A stretch of DNA of 64,000 bases. It comes from Methanocaldococcus bathoardescens. GTDB lineage: Archaea; AGJL01; Methanococci; Methanococcales; Methanocaldococcaceae. Below, in pieces: positions 24,662 through 33,123 of this stretch. Position numbers and translations under genes: made by a program. Positions within the stretch are counted from its first letter, which is position 1. Each line of letters begins with the position of its first letter. The DNA is taken from NCBI RefSeq assembly GCF_000739065.1, contig NZ_CP009149.1, forward strand, positions 186,001-250,000. The letters run 5' to 3'. The notes under the pieces were generated by a model. It saw only the letters and a list, made by a program, of their open reading frames with translations, was not told the DNA's origin and searched no databases.

Positions 24662-26437
24662 ATGAAAGGTGCTGAGGCAATTATAAAGGCATTAGAAACT
24701 GAAGGAGTTAAGATTATATTTGGTTATCCAGGAGGGGCAATGCTACCATTTTACGATGCGTTGTATGATAGCGATTTAATTCACATACTAACAAGGCACG
24801 AGCAGGCAGCAGCACACGCAGCGGATGGATTTGCGAGAGCAAGTGGAGAGGCAGGAGTTTGCGTCTCTACTTCAGGGCCTGGAGCTACAAACTTAGTTAC
24901 TGGAATAGCAACTGCTTATGCAGATTCATCGCCAGTTATTGCTTTAACAGGGCAGGTTCCAACAAAACTTATAGGAAATGATGCATTTCAAGAGATTGAT
25001 GCTCTCGGCTTATTTATGCCAATAACAAAACACAACTTCCAAATAAAAAAGCCAGAAGAGATTCCTGAAACATTTAGAGCAGCTTTTGAGATTGCTACAA
25101 CTGGAAGACCAGGACCTGTTCATATAGACATCCCAAAAGATGTGCAAGATGGAGAGATTGATATTGAGAGATATCCAATTCCAGCAAAGGTTGATTTGCC
25201 TGGCTATAAACCAAAAACTGTAGGGCATCCTTTACAGATTAAAAAAGCTGCTAAGTTAATAGCTGAGGCAGAGAGACCTGTAATTTTAGCTGGTGGAGGA
25301 GTTATAATTAGTGGAGCTTCAGAAGAGTTGTTAAGATTAGCTGAGTTTGTTAAAATCCCAGTTTGCACCACTTTAATGGGTAAAGGAAGCTTTCCAGAAG
25401 ACCATCCTCTATCTTTAGGAATGATTGGAATGCATGGAACTAAAGCTGCAAATTATGCAGTTACAGAATGTGATGTTCTCATAGCAATTGGTTGTAGATT
25501 TTCAGATAGAGTTACTGGAGATGTTAGATACTTTGCCCCAGAAGCTAAGATTATACACATAGATATAGACCCAGCTGAAATAGGGAAGAATGTTAGAGCA
25601 GATATTCCAATAGTTGGAGATGCAAAAAATGTTTTAAGAGATTTGTTAGCTGCATTAATTGCATTAGAGATTAAAAATAAAGATGCATGGCTCGAAAGAA
25701 TTTATGAACTAAAAAAGCTATCTATTCCAATGATGGACTTTGATGACAAACCAATAAAGCCACAGAGATTTGTTAAAGATTTAATGGAAGTTTTAGATGA
25801 GATTGACCCTAAATTAAAAAATACAATTATAACAACAGATGTTGGACAAAACCAAATGTGGATGGCCCACTTCTTTAAAACAAAGATGCCGAGAAGCTTT
25901 TTAGCTTCTGGTGGTTTAGGAACTATGGGATTCGGATTCCCAGCGGCAATTGGAGCTAAGGTTGCTAAACCTTATGCTAATGTTATCTCTATTACTGGAG
26001 ATGGAGGCTTTTTAATGAATTCTCAGGAGTTGGCAACAATTAGTGAATATGATATTCCAGTTGTTGTTTGCATCTTTGACAACAGAACTTTAGGAATGGT
26101 TTATCAATGGCAAAACTTATATTATGGGCAGAGACAGAGTGAAGTGCATTTGGGAGAGAGTCCAGATTTTGTTAAATTAGCTGAAAGTTATGGAGTTAAA
26201 GCAGAAAGAATAACAAGTCCAAATGAGATTAAAGAGAAATTAAAAGAGGCAATATTAAGTAACGAGCCATACCTCTTAGATATTGTCATAGACCCTGCTG
26301 AAGCTCTACCAATGGTTCCACCAGGAGGAAGATTAACCAATATAATTCAACCAGTTAGAGTAGAACCAAAAATTAAAAAACCTGAATTTGAGGAGATTAA
26401 AAAGATAAGAGAAATGACTGCTGTTAAAGAGTTCTAA
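24662..26437 (+). CDS. ilvB: Acetolactate synthase large subunit
   Basis: A 591-residue thiamine diphosphate enzyme that makes 2-acetolactate (valine/leucine) or 2-aceto-2-hydroxybutyrate (isoleucine). The ThDP glutamate lies in RHEQAAAHAADGFARA (about residue 47), and the diphosphate motif is GDGGFLMNSQELATISEYDI (about residue 448). A small regulatory subunit is not adjacent. The TTTATATAT box at 24605-24613 is the likely promoter. Together with CimA at 30.2 kb, which makes 2-oxobutyrate precursors, it serves branched-chain amino acid synthesis. Confidence 0.95.
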   Translation: MKGAEAIIKALETEGVKIIFGYPGGAMLPFYDALYDSDLIHILTRHEQAAAHAADGFARASGEAGVCVSTSGPGATNLVTGIATAYADSSPVIALTGQVPTKLIGNDAFQEIDALGLFMPITKHNFQIKKPEEIPETFRAAFEIATTGRPGPVHIDIPKDVQDGEIDIERYPIPAKVDLPGYKPKTVGHPLQIKKAAKLIAEAERPVILAGGGVIISGASEELLRLAEFVKIPVCTTLMGKGSFPEDHPLSLGMIGMHGTKAANYAVTECDVLIAIGCRFSDRVTGDVRYFAPEAKIIHIDIDPAEIGKNVRADIPIVGDAKNVLRDLLAALIALEIKNKDAWLERIYELKKLSIPMMDFDDKPIKPQRFVKDLMEVLDEIDPKLKNTIITTDVGQNQMWMAHFFKTKMPRSFLASGGLGTMGFGFPAAIGAKVAKPYANVISITGDGGFLMNSQELATISEYDIPVVVCIFDNRTLGMVYQWQNLYYGQRQSEVHLGESPDFVKLAESYGVKAERITSPNEIKEKLKEAILSNEPYLLDIVIDPAEALPMVPPGGRLTNIIQPVRVEPKIKKPEFEEIKKIREMTAVKEF

Positions 26438-26532
26438 ATTTTAAATTAATTAATATCTACCTTATTTTTCAACTTTTTATAAATTTTTCCAATTTCTCTT
26501 CTAAAGCCAAAATTATGAATGGAGGGGGTTTA

Positions 26533-27633
26533 ATGAAAGTAGAATTCATGCAAGGAAACCAGGCATGTGCAAAAGGAGCTATAAAAGCAGGATGTAGATT
26601 TTTTGCTGGCTATCCAATAACACCATCTACAGAGATAGCGGAAGCAATGGCAAGAGAATTGCCAAAGGTTGGGGGCTATTATATTCAAATGGAAGATGAG
26701 ATTGGGAGTATAGCAGCAGTTATTGGGGCAAGTTGGGGAGGATTAAAGGCAATGACAGCAACTTCAGGACCTGGATTTAGTTTAATGCAAGAAAATATTG
26801 GATATGCGTATATGACAGAAACCCCTTGTGTAATTGTTAATGTTCAAAGAGGAGGGCCATCAACAGGACAGCCAACTATGGCTTCCCAAGGAGATATGAT
26901 GCAGTGTAGATGGGGAAGCCATGGAGATTATGAAGTTATTGCCTTAGCCCCAAGTTCTGTCCAGGAGATGTATGATTTCACAATAATGGCATTTAACTAT
27001 GCTGAAAAATACAGAGTTCCTGTTTTTGTAATGGCTGATGAGATAGTTGGGCATATGAGAGAGAAAGTTGTTTTACATGACAACATAGAAATAATAGATA
27101 GAAAAAAGCCAGAAGAAAAACCATGTAAAAAGCCATATCCTTTTGATGTTGATGTTCCACCAATGCCTGTTTTTGGTGAGGGCTATAATGTGCATATTAC
27201 TGGTTTAACTCACGATGAGAGAGGCTATCCTGATGTCTCAGCTGAAACACATGATAAATTAGTTAGAAGATTAGTCAATAAAATAAGAAAAAATAAAGAT
27301 GATATAGTTAAGTGGGAAGGGGAGAATTTAGATGCAGAAATAATGTTTGTTTGCTATGGAACACCTTCAAGAACTGTAAAATACACCGCCAATAAATTAA
27401 GAGAAAAGGGATTGGATGTAGGATATATAAGATTAATAACTGTCTATCCATTCCCTGACGAGTTGTTGAAAAAATTAAAAGCAAAGAAGGTTATAGTTCC
27501 AGAGATGAACTTAGGGCAGATATATTATGAAGTTGAGAGAGTTTGTAAAAAAGCTGATGACGTAATTTTAGTTGATAAGATTGGTGGGGAGTTGCATAGA
27601 CCAGAAGAATTAGAGAAAGCTGTTTTGGAATAA
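26533..27633 (+). CDS. korA: 2-oxoacid:ferredoxin oxidoreductase alpha subunit, KorA type
   Basis: A 366-residue subunit of 2-oxoglutarate:ferredoxin oxidoreductase, which in methanogens runs towards 2-oxoglutarate synthesis with reduced ferredoxin. GCRFFAGYPITPSTEIAEAM near residue 20, TSGPGFSLMQENIGYAYMTE and GGPSTGQPT are family signatures. The ATG at 26533 directly follows GGAGGGGG. The beta, gamma and delta subunits are not encoded here, a split also seen in M. jannaschii (from memory). It supplies the carbon skeleton used by the nitrogen genes further on. Confidence 0.88.
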   Translation: MKVEFMQGNQACAKGAIKAGCRFFAGYPITPSTEIAEAMARELPKVGGYYIQMEDEIGSIAAVIGASWGGLKAMTATSGPGFSLMQENIGYAYMTETPCVIVNVQRGGPSTGQPTMASQGDMMQCRWGSHGDYEVIALAPSSVQEMYDFTIMAFNYAEKYRVPVFVMADEIVGHMREKVVLHDNIEIIDRKKPEEKPCKKPYPFDVDVPPMPVFGEGYNVHITGLTHDERGYPDVSAETHDKLVRRLVNKIRKNKDDIVKWEGENLDAEIMFVCYGTPSRTVKYTANKLREKGLDVGYIRLITVYPFPDELLKKLKAKKVIVPEMNLGQIYYEVERVCKKADDVILVDKIGGELHRPEELEKAVLE

Positions 27634-27680
27634 TTTTATAATTTTTTTATTTAAATTAAAATCCAATTTGGGGATAACTT

Positions 27681-28310
27681 ATGAGAAAGTTAATAATATT
27701 TTTTTTATCTTTGATTTTAATTGCCTCTATTTGTGGATGTTTTAATAATGGAAAAAAAGAGATTAATGAATTAAATATATCTGCCAAAAATGAAAATATA
27801 CAAAATCACAAAAATATATCAATAGAAAATCCAAGAATGGACAATTTAAAAGATAATAACAAAATCAACATTACAAACAATGAAAGTATTGCAAATAATA
27901 TGACAAATGATACAAAAGAAACTAAAAAATATGATTTTTCAAAGCAAATAGATATAGATGAGATGTTTTTAAATCTTCCTTATGAAAAAACGATAGAATA
28001 TGAAGGATGTGTAATAAAAAAATATAGCAGTAATGGATTTACTGTTACATTTGAAGTCAGCACAAAGCCAATTGATTTCTCTTATGCATACATATATAAT
28101 GAAGTCAAAAAATATCCACAAAGAGATGCATTTGGTGATTACACTTATTATGAGTTCATCCCAAGAAATGTCAATTTATCAATTAGTTACTGCTACTATA
28201 GGGAAGTAGGTAACTATTATATAGTTATGCAAACTTATGAAAAGAGCAAAAGAGCTAATGATTTGTGGATAAATTGGACTAAACACATATTTAGTTTATT
28301 TGAAGAATAA
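27681..28310 (+). CDS. Secreted lipoprotein of unknown function
   Basis: A 209-residue protein with a signal peptide and lipobox (LIASICGC, Cys at residue 19-20). An Asn/Lys-rich low-complexity linker (residues 24-90) is followed by a folded domain of about 115 residues with many tyrosines ([20 protein letters not shown]). It is probably anchored outside the cell membrane. I do not recognise the domain. Confidence 0.75.
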   Translation: MRKLIIFFLSLILIASICGCFNNGKKEINELNISAKNENIQNHKNISIENPRMDNLKDNNKINITNNESIANNMTNDTKETKKYDFSKQIDIDEMFLNLPYEKTIEYEGCVIKKYSSNGFTVTFEVSTKPIDFSYAYIYNEVKKYPQRDAFGDYTYYEFIPRNVNLSISYCYYREVGNYYIVMQTYEKSKRANDLWINWTKHIFSLFEE

Positions 28311-28336
28311 ATCTTTTTTATTTTATTTTTAAAATT

Positions 28337-28407
28337 AAAAATCGCCTCAGTGCTCATACGGCTCATCACAAATTCAGCAAAGCCAATCATCATCATTGGC
28401 GATTTTT
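28337..28407 (-). ncRNA. C/D box sRNA (2'-O-methylation guide), antisense strand
   Basis: Read on the minus strand: 10-bp terminal stem AAAAATCGCC/GGCGATTTTT (28398-28407 with 28337-28346), box C ATGATGA (28390-28396), guide TGATTGGCTTTG, box D' CTGA (28374-28377), spacer ATTT, box C' GTGATGA (28363-28369), guide GCCGTATGAGCA, box D CTGA (28347-28350). Both guides are 12 nt and all four boxes match the archaeal consensus. The predicted targets are the complements UGCUCAUACGGC and CAAAGCCAAUCA, with methylation at the fifth base. The gene fits exactly in the gap before the radical-SAM gene. Confidence 0.92.
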
Positions 28408-28418
28408 TGGTGGTTATT

Positions 28419-29954
28419 ATGATAGAAAGAGCTTTGATATTGGATGGCTATACTGACGAACCAGCTGGTTTGGGAGTTCCCCCTTATATAGGAACTTATC
28501 CAAGATATGCATATGGTGTTTTAGATAAATATGATGTTAAAGTGGATTATATAACTATCGATAAATTTAGAGAGATTAGAGGAGATTTTAATTTAGATAA
28601 ATACGATGCAATAATCTGCATCTGTGGCTTTCACACACCTGGGAAATATCTAAATGCAAATCCTGCTACATTAAAGGAGTTTGTTTCTATATTATATAAG
28701 TATGGTGGTTTAAAAATTTTGGGAGGGCCGTCAGCAACAAAATATGGCTCTTCAATGATTGGAGGAAAGATAGAGGATGAAAGTAAATATAAAGCATTTT
28801 TTGACGTGGTTGCTGAAGGTGATTTAGAGGCAGTTTTAAATGATTTGTTAAGGGAGAAAAGTATAGAGAAAGTTGATTTTAACAGATATAGAACTTATGA
28901 AGAGTTAAGAGAATATGCTATTAGAGGAGCTAAAGTTGTTAAAAAGCATCCAAATTATCCATATATAATAGCTGAGATTGAAACTTATAGAGGATGCTCA
29001 AGAGCTTTAACTGGAGGCTGCTCTTTCTGCACAGAGCCGAGAAGGTTTGGATTGCCAACATTTAGAGATGAAAAAGATATAATAGATGAGATTAAAGCAC
29101 TATATAATGAAGGAATAAAATATTTTAGAATTGGAAGACAACCATGTATGTTTTCATACAAATCAATTGATTCAGAAAAGGAAGAGGTTCCAAAACCAAA
29201 TGTTGAGGCAATTGAAAAGTTATTTAAAGGCATTAGGAATGTTTCAAATCCAAAGGTTTTACATATAGATAATGCCAATCCTGCAGTGATAGCAAGGCAT
29301 GAAGATGAAAGCAGAAAGGTAGCTAAAATATTGGTTAAATACTGCACAAGTGGGAATGTTGCAGCTTTTGGTGTTGAGAGTTTTGATGAGAAAGTAATTA
29401 AAGCCAATAACTTATTAACAACACCAGAAGATGTTTTAAAAGCTGTAGAAATTTTAAATGAAATTGGTGGAAAAAGAGGAGAAACAGGATTGCCATATTT
29501 ATTGCCCGGCATAAATTTATTGTTTGGATTAAAGGGAGAGAGAAAAGAAACCTTTACTATAAATTTTGAATATTTAAAAGAAATCTATGATAGGGGCTTT
29601 ATGATTAGAAGGATTAACATAAGGCAAGTTGTTCCATTTTTTGGAACTGAAATAACTCTAAAAGATATAAAAAAAGCAGAAAAAAGAAAAAAATTATTTT
29701 TATGGTTTAAAGAAAAAGTTAGGGAAGAGATAGATAATAAAATGCTTAAGAGAGTTGTGCCAAGAGGGACAATATTAAAAGATGTATTTGTTGAAGTTAA
29801 AGAGAGAGAAGATTTATATTTTGGAAGGCAATTTGGAACTTATCCAATTTTAGTAGGGATTGTTGATAAAAATCTTAAAATTGGAGAATTTGTGGATGTT
29901 GAAATTGTTGATTATGGAAGGAGGTCGATAACTGGAAGGGTTATTAAACCATAG
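28419..29954 (+). CDS. B12-binding-type radical SAM protein with TRAM domain
   Basis: A 511-residue protein. The N-terminal part (residues 1-150) resembles a cobalamin-type Rossmann domain, the radical SAM core begins at YRGCSRALTGGCSFCTEPRR, and the last 60 residues form a TRAM-like RNA-binding barrel (FVDVEIVDYGRRSITGRV). The cluster motif is CX7CX2C rather than CX3CX2C. ATG 28419 follows TTTGGTGG; the longer frame would run through the sRNA gene. The end is altered by a palindromic insertion: the last residue and stop (CCA TAG) come from the element. The substrate is unknown, possibly an RNA. Confidence 0.82.
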   Translation: MIERALILDGYTDEPAGLGVPPYIGTYPRYAYGVLDKYDVKVDYITIDKFREIRGDFNLDKYDAIICICGFHTPGKYLNANPATLKEFVSILYKYGGLKILGGPSATKYGSSMIGGKIEDESKYKAFFDVVAEGDLEAVLNDLLREKSIEKVDFNRYRTYEELREYAIRGAKVVKKHPNYPYIIAEIETYRGCSRALTGGCSFCTEPRRFGLPTFRDEKDIIDEIKALYNEGIKYFRIGRQPCMFSYKSIDSEKEEVPKPNVEAIEKLFKGIRNVSNPKVLHIDNANPAVIARHEDESRKVAKILVKYCTSGNVAAFGVESFDEKVIKANNLLTTPEDVLKAVEILNEIGGKRGETGLPYLLPGINLLFGLKGERKETFTINFEYLKEIYDRGFMIRRINIRQVVPFFGTEITLKDIKKAEKRKKLFLWFKEKVREEIDNKMLKRVVPRGTILKDVFVEVKEREDLYFGRQFGTYPILVGIVDKNLKIGEFVDVEIVDYGRRSITGRVIKP

Positions 29955-30063
29955 AATTTAAATTTTGCACCTCCAAGCGTGAGCGAGGAGGTGTTAGCGG
30001 GTATACCAATAGGGCGAGGCCCTATGGATGGAAAGAGGTCAATAACTGGAAGAGTTGTTAAGC
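29916..30063 (-). repeat. Palindromic junction element, copy 5 (reverse orientation), with flanking duplication
   Basis: The 34-bp end of the radical-SAM gene is present at 29916-29949 and again at 30030-30063 with five mismatches, all transitions. The right copy still reads GKRSITGRVVKH and a TGA stop. The insert (29949-30027) is the reverse of copy 3: its complement reads CCATAGGGC-CTC-GCCCTATTGG, TATACC, CTAACACCTCC and the pairing GGAGGTG. Its left end CCATAG supplies the stop codon of the functional gene. Confidence 0.82.
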
Positions 30064-30211
30064 ACTGATACTATTTTTTGGATTTTAGTTTTTAGATATT
30101 TCACCTAAAATTTTAAATATATTATGGCTAATATTTGAAACAGTTTTTATTAGTATTAAATTCATTAAATCAACTAACATGCCTATCAAATTATTTTTAT
30201 GAGGGATTGTT

Positions 30212-31687
30212 ATGATGGTGAGAATATTTGATACAACACTTAGAGATGGAGAACAAACACCTGGAGTTTCTTTAACACCAAATGATAAGTTAGAGATAGC
30301 AAGAAAGTTAGATGAACTTGGAGTTGATGTTATAGAGGCAGGTTCAGCTATAACTTCAAAAGGAGAAAGGGAAGGAATAAAATTAATAACAAAAGAGGGA
30401 TTGAATGCTGAAATCTGTTCATTTGTTAGAGCTTTACCAATAGATATAGATGCCGCTTTAGAGTGTGATGTAGATAGTGTTCATTTAGTAGTGCCAACCT
30501 CTCCAATCCATATGAAGTATAAACTAAGAAAAACAGAAGACGAGGTTTTAGAATCTGCTTTAAAAGCTGTAGAATATGCTAAAGAACATGGATTGATTGT
30601 TGAGTTGTCAGCGGAGGATGCAACAAGAAGTGATGTAAATTTCTTAATAAAATTGTTTAATGAAGGAGAAAAAGTTGGAGCAGATAGAGTTTGTGTTTGT
30701 GATACTGTAGGAGTCTTAACACCACAAAAGAGTGTAGAGTTATTTAAAAAAATAACTGAGAACGTTAATTTGCCAGTATCAGTTCATTGCCATAACGACT
30801 TTGGAATGGCTACAGCAAATACATGCTCAGCTGTTTTAGGTGGGGCTGTTCAATGCCACGTAACTGTTAATGGTATTGGTGAGAGAGCTGGAAACGCTTC
30901 ATTGGAAGAGGTTGTTACTGCTTTAAAAATACTCTATGGCTATGACACTAAGATAAAGATGGAAAAGTTGTATGAGGTTTCAAGAATTGTTTCAAGATTG
31001 ATGAAACTTCCTGTCCCACCAAATAAGGCAATTGTTGGTGACAATGCCTTTGCTCATGAAGCAGGAATACATGTTGATGGTTTAATAAAAAATACTGAGA
31101 CTTATGAACCAATAAAACCAGAAATGGTTGGAAATAGAAGAAGAATTATCTTAGGAAAACATTCAGGTAGAAAAGCTTTAAAATACAAACTTGATTTAAT
31201 GGGCATAGATGTTAGTGAAGACCAATTGAATATAATATATGAAAGAGTTAAAGAATTTGGAGATTTGGGTAAATACATTTCAGATGCTGATTTATTGGCT
31301 ATAGTCAGAGAAGTTACTGGAAGAGTAGTTGAAGAGAAGATTAAATTGGATGAATTAACTGTTGTATCTGGAAATAAAATAACACCAATCGCATCTGTTA
31401 AGCTCCATTATATAGGGGAAGATATAACTTTAATCGAAACTGCTTATGGTGTAGGGCCTGTAGATGCAGCAATAAATGCTGTAAGAAAAGCAATAAGTGG
31501 GGTTGCAGATGTTAAGTTAGAAGAGTATAGAGTTGAGGCAATTGGAGGAGGAACTGATGCGTTAATAGAGGTTGTGGTTAAATTAAGAAAAGGAACTGAA
31601 ATTGTTGAAGTTAGAAAATCAGATGCAGATATAATAAGAGCTTCCGTAGATGCAGTTATGGAAGGAATTAACATGCTATTGAATTAA
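30212..31687 (+). CDS. cimA: (R)-citramalate synthase
   Basis: A 491-residue enzyme that condenses acetyl-CoA and pyruvate to citramalate, the first step of the pyruvate route to isoleucine. The HMGL-like TIM barrel starts FDTTLRDGEQTPGV; SVHCHNDFGMATANTCSA holds the metal-binding His pair; HEAGIHVDG follows. The C-terminal LeuA regulatory domain (after about residue 370) permits feedback control by isoleucine. I recall near-identity to MJ1392, the characterised CimA, which separates it from homocitrate and isopropylmalate synthases. Confidence 0.95.
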   Translation: MMVRIFDTTLRDGEQTPGVSLTPNDKLEIARKLDELGVDVIEAGSAITSKGEREGIKLITKEGLNAEICSFVRALPIDIDAALECDVDSVHLVVPTSPIHMKYKLRKTEDEVLESALKAVEYAKEHGLIVELSAEDATRSDVNFLIKLFNEGEKVGADRVCVCDTVGVLTPQKSVELFKKITENVNLPVSVHCHNDFGMATANTCSAVLGGAVQCHVTVNGIGERAGNASLEEVVTALKILYGYDTKIKMEKLYEVSRIVSRLMKLPVPPNKAIVGDNAFAHEAGIHVDGLIKNTETYEPIKPEMVGNRRRIILGKHSGRKALKYKLDLMGIDVSEDQLNIIYERVKEFGDLGKYISDADLLAIVREVTGRVVEEKIKLDELTVVSGNKITPIASVKLHYIGEDITLIETAYGVGPVDAAINAVRKAISGVADVKLEEYRVEAIGGGTDALIEVVVKLRKGTEIVEVRKSDADIIRASVDAVMEGINMLLN

Positions 31688-31755
31688 ACTCATCATGTCC
31701 TACTTAAATTATAATTTTAATTTTTATAATTTTAATATCAAAAGGTTTATATATT

Positions 31756-32229
31756 GTGTTGTTGTTATTTCCAAACTGGAAATTATATGATGAAGAAAAA
31801 GTCCTCTTAAATGATACAAGAAAGGAAATTTATAAGTATATATCAGATAATCCAGGAACTTATTTGAGAGAAATATCTAAAAACTTGAATAAACCTGTTT
31901 CAACTATAACATGGCATTTAAGAATTTTAGAGAAGGCTAACTTAATTAAAAGTAAAAAATTTGGAAATAGAATAATTTATTATCCATCTAATGTAGATTT
32001 AAAAGAATTACCTTTGTTATTTTTAAATGAAACACAAAAAAGAATATTTGAATATTTATTAAAAAGTCCTGCACATTTAAGGAAAATAGCTAAAGATTTA
32101 AATCTTAATGTTGAAACTGTAAGATACAATTTAAGAAAATTAGAAACTCTTGGAATTGTAAAACATAAAGAAGAGAAAAACAAAGTTATATATTATGTAG
32201 ATGAATCTATCTTAGAATTTCGTAAATAA
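31756..32229 (+). CDS. Transcription regulator with two winged-helix domains
   Basis: A 157-residue protein with two tandem ArsR/MarR-like winged helices (residues 22-75: [20 protein letters not shown]; residues 92-145: [20 protein letters not shown]), an arrangement typical of methanogen regulators. The start is uncertain: GTG 31756 lies only a few bases after a TTTATATA stretch, so a leaderless or later start is possible. The 3' end overlaps the convergent UPF0200 gene by 23 bases. The target is unknown. Confidence 0.75.
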   Translation: MLLLFPNWKLYDEEKVLLNDTRKEIYKYISDNPGTYLREISKNLNKPVSTITWHLRILEKANLIKSKKFGNRIIYYPSNVDLKELPLLFLNETQKRIFEYLLKSPAHLRKIAKDLNLNVETVRYNLRKLETLGIVKHKEEKNKVIYYVDESILEFRK

Positions 32230-32800
32230 AATTATATTCTTTGTATTTTTCTAAATTATTTAAGATTTCTTTTAAAATATTGTCTAACTGATTTATACAA
32301 TCTTCAAAACTACTCTCATTAACTACTACAAAATCGGCTAATGCAATAGCATAACCAATACTGAATCCTAATTCCCTCAAATCTCTCTCTACAAACACTT
32401 CCCAATTTGCTGAATCATCTTCCCTTCCTCTCATTCTCAATCTCTCAAATCTTGTTAATGGAGAGGAATGGATGGCTATTAAAACTAATGGCTTATGTTT
32501 TCTAAAATAATTTACTTCATATAAACTTCTTATACCCTCAACAATAACCACATCCTTATCTTTTAAATTTTCCTCTATGTATCTTAGACATGCTACTGCA
32601 ATTGCCTCATTTCCAAACTCTTCCCTCAACTTTATAGCAGTTTTTCCAACATTTTCAGGATTTAATTCCAAGCCCCTTTTTTTTGTTTCATATCTAACAA
32701 CATCCCCCATAGAAACTACTGGAAGATTGTATTTTTTAGCTACTTCATGTATTGCGCTTTTTCCAGCCCCTGGCATTCCTGTAATTCCTATTAGCAACAT
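32207..32800 (-). CDS. UPF0200 nucleotide kinase-like P-loop protein
   Basis: A 197-residue protein resembling dephospho-CoA and adenylate kinases. It has a Walker [12 protein letters not shown] at residues 5-15, [11 protein letters not shown] near residue 30 and the lid-like [11 protein letters not shown] near residue 118. The archaeal family is annotated UPF0200; its phosphate acceptor is unknown. Overlap with the convergent regulator is a compact gene arrangement. Confidence 0.82.
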   Translation of the reverse strand: MLLIGITGMPGAGKSAIHEVAKKYNLPVVSMGDVVRYETKKRGLELNPENVGKTAIKLREEFGNEAIAVACLRYIEENLKDKDVVIVEGIRSLYEVNYFRKHKPLVLIAIHSSPLTRFERLRMRGREDDSANWEVFVERDLRELGFSIGYAIALADFVVVNESSFEDCINQLDNILKEILNNLEKYKEYNFIYEILR

Positions 32801-32846
32801 ATTCTTCCCTTAATAATTTATTATGATTATGATTAAGAATTAATAT

Positions 32847-33038
32847 TTACGATACATTACTTAGAACTTTCTCAGCAACATTGGAACTTTGATTTATAAT
32901 TTCTACATTAGCTTTTTTTGTCTCAATAGCAGTTGATATTAAATAATAAGAAACAATTATAGCTGATAAGACAACAACCATAACTAACAAAGAAAATTCA
33001 AGGGAAATTTGCCCTTTATTGGATTTTATAGATATCAT
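32847..33038 (-). CDS. Small class III signal peptide (type IV pilin-like) protein
   Basis: A 63-residue protein with the methanococcal class III signal KGQISLEFSLLVMVVVLSAI: a short basic leader, the Q-x-S-x-E-F core cut before Gln by the EppA-type peptidase, and a hydrophobic helix. The remaining 35 residues are a short polar tail. It is likely a minor pilin or surface filament component. Confidence 0.82.
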   Translation of the reverse strand: MISIKSNKGQISLEFSLLVMVVVLSAIIVSYYLISTAIETKKANVEIINQSSNVAEKVLSNVS

Positions 33039-33123
33039 TTTATCCCCAAAATGATTTACTAAATTATTATAAGGCTGTAAATTATTTATAATTTACTTAA
33101 TACTTTTTAGATGGTGGTTTATA

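Noticed and set aside
28382-28408. Hairpin GCCAAT-CATCATC-ATTGGC followed by T-run as an intrinsic terminator
   Set aside because: The sequence is better explained as box C plus guide of a complete C/D box sRNA on the minus strand.
28350-28418. N-terminal extension of the radical-SAM gene to an upstream TTG
   Set aside because: It runs through the sRNA gene, and ATG 28419 has a proper ribosome binding site and the family-like start MIERALILDGY.
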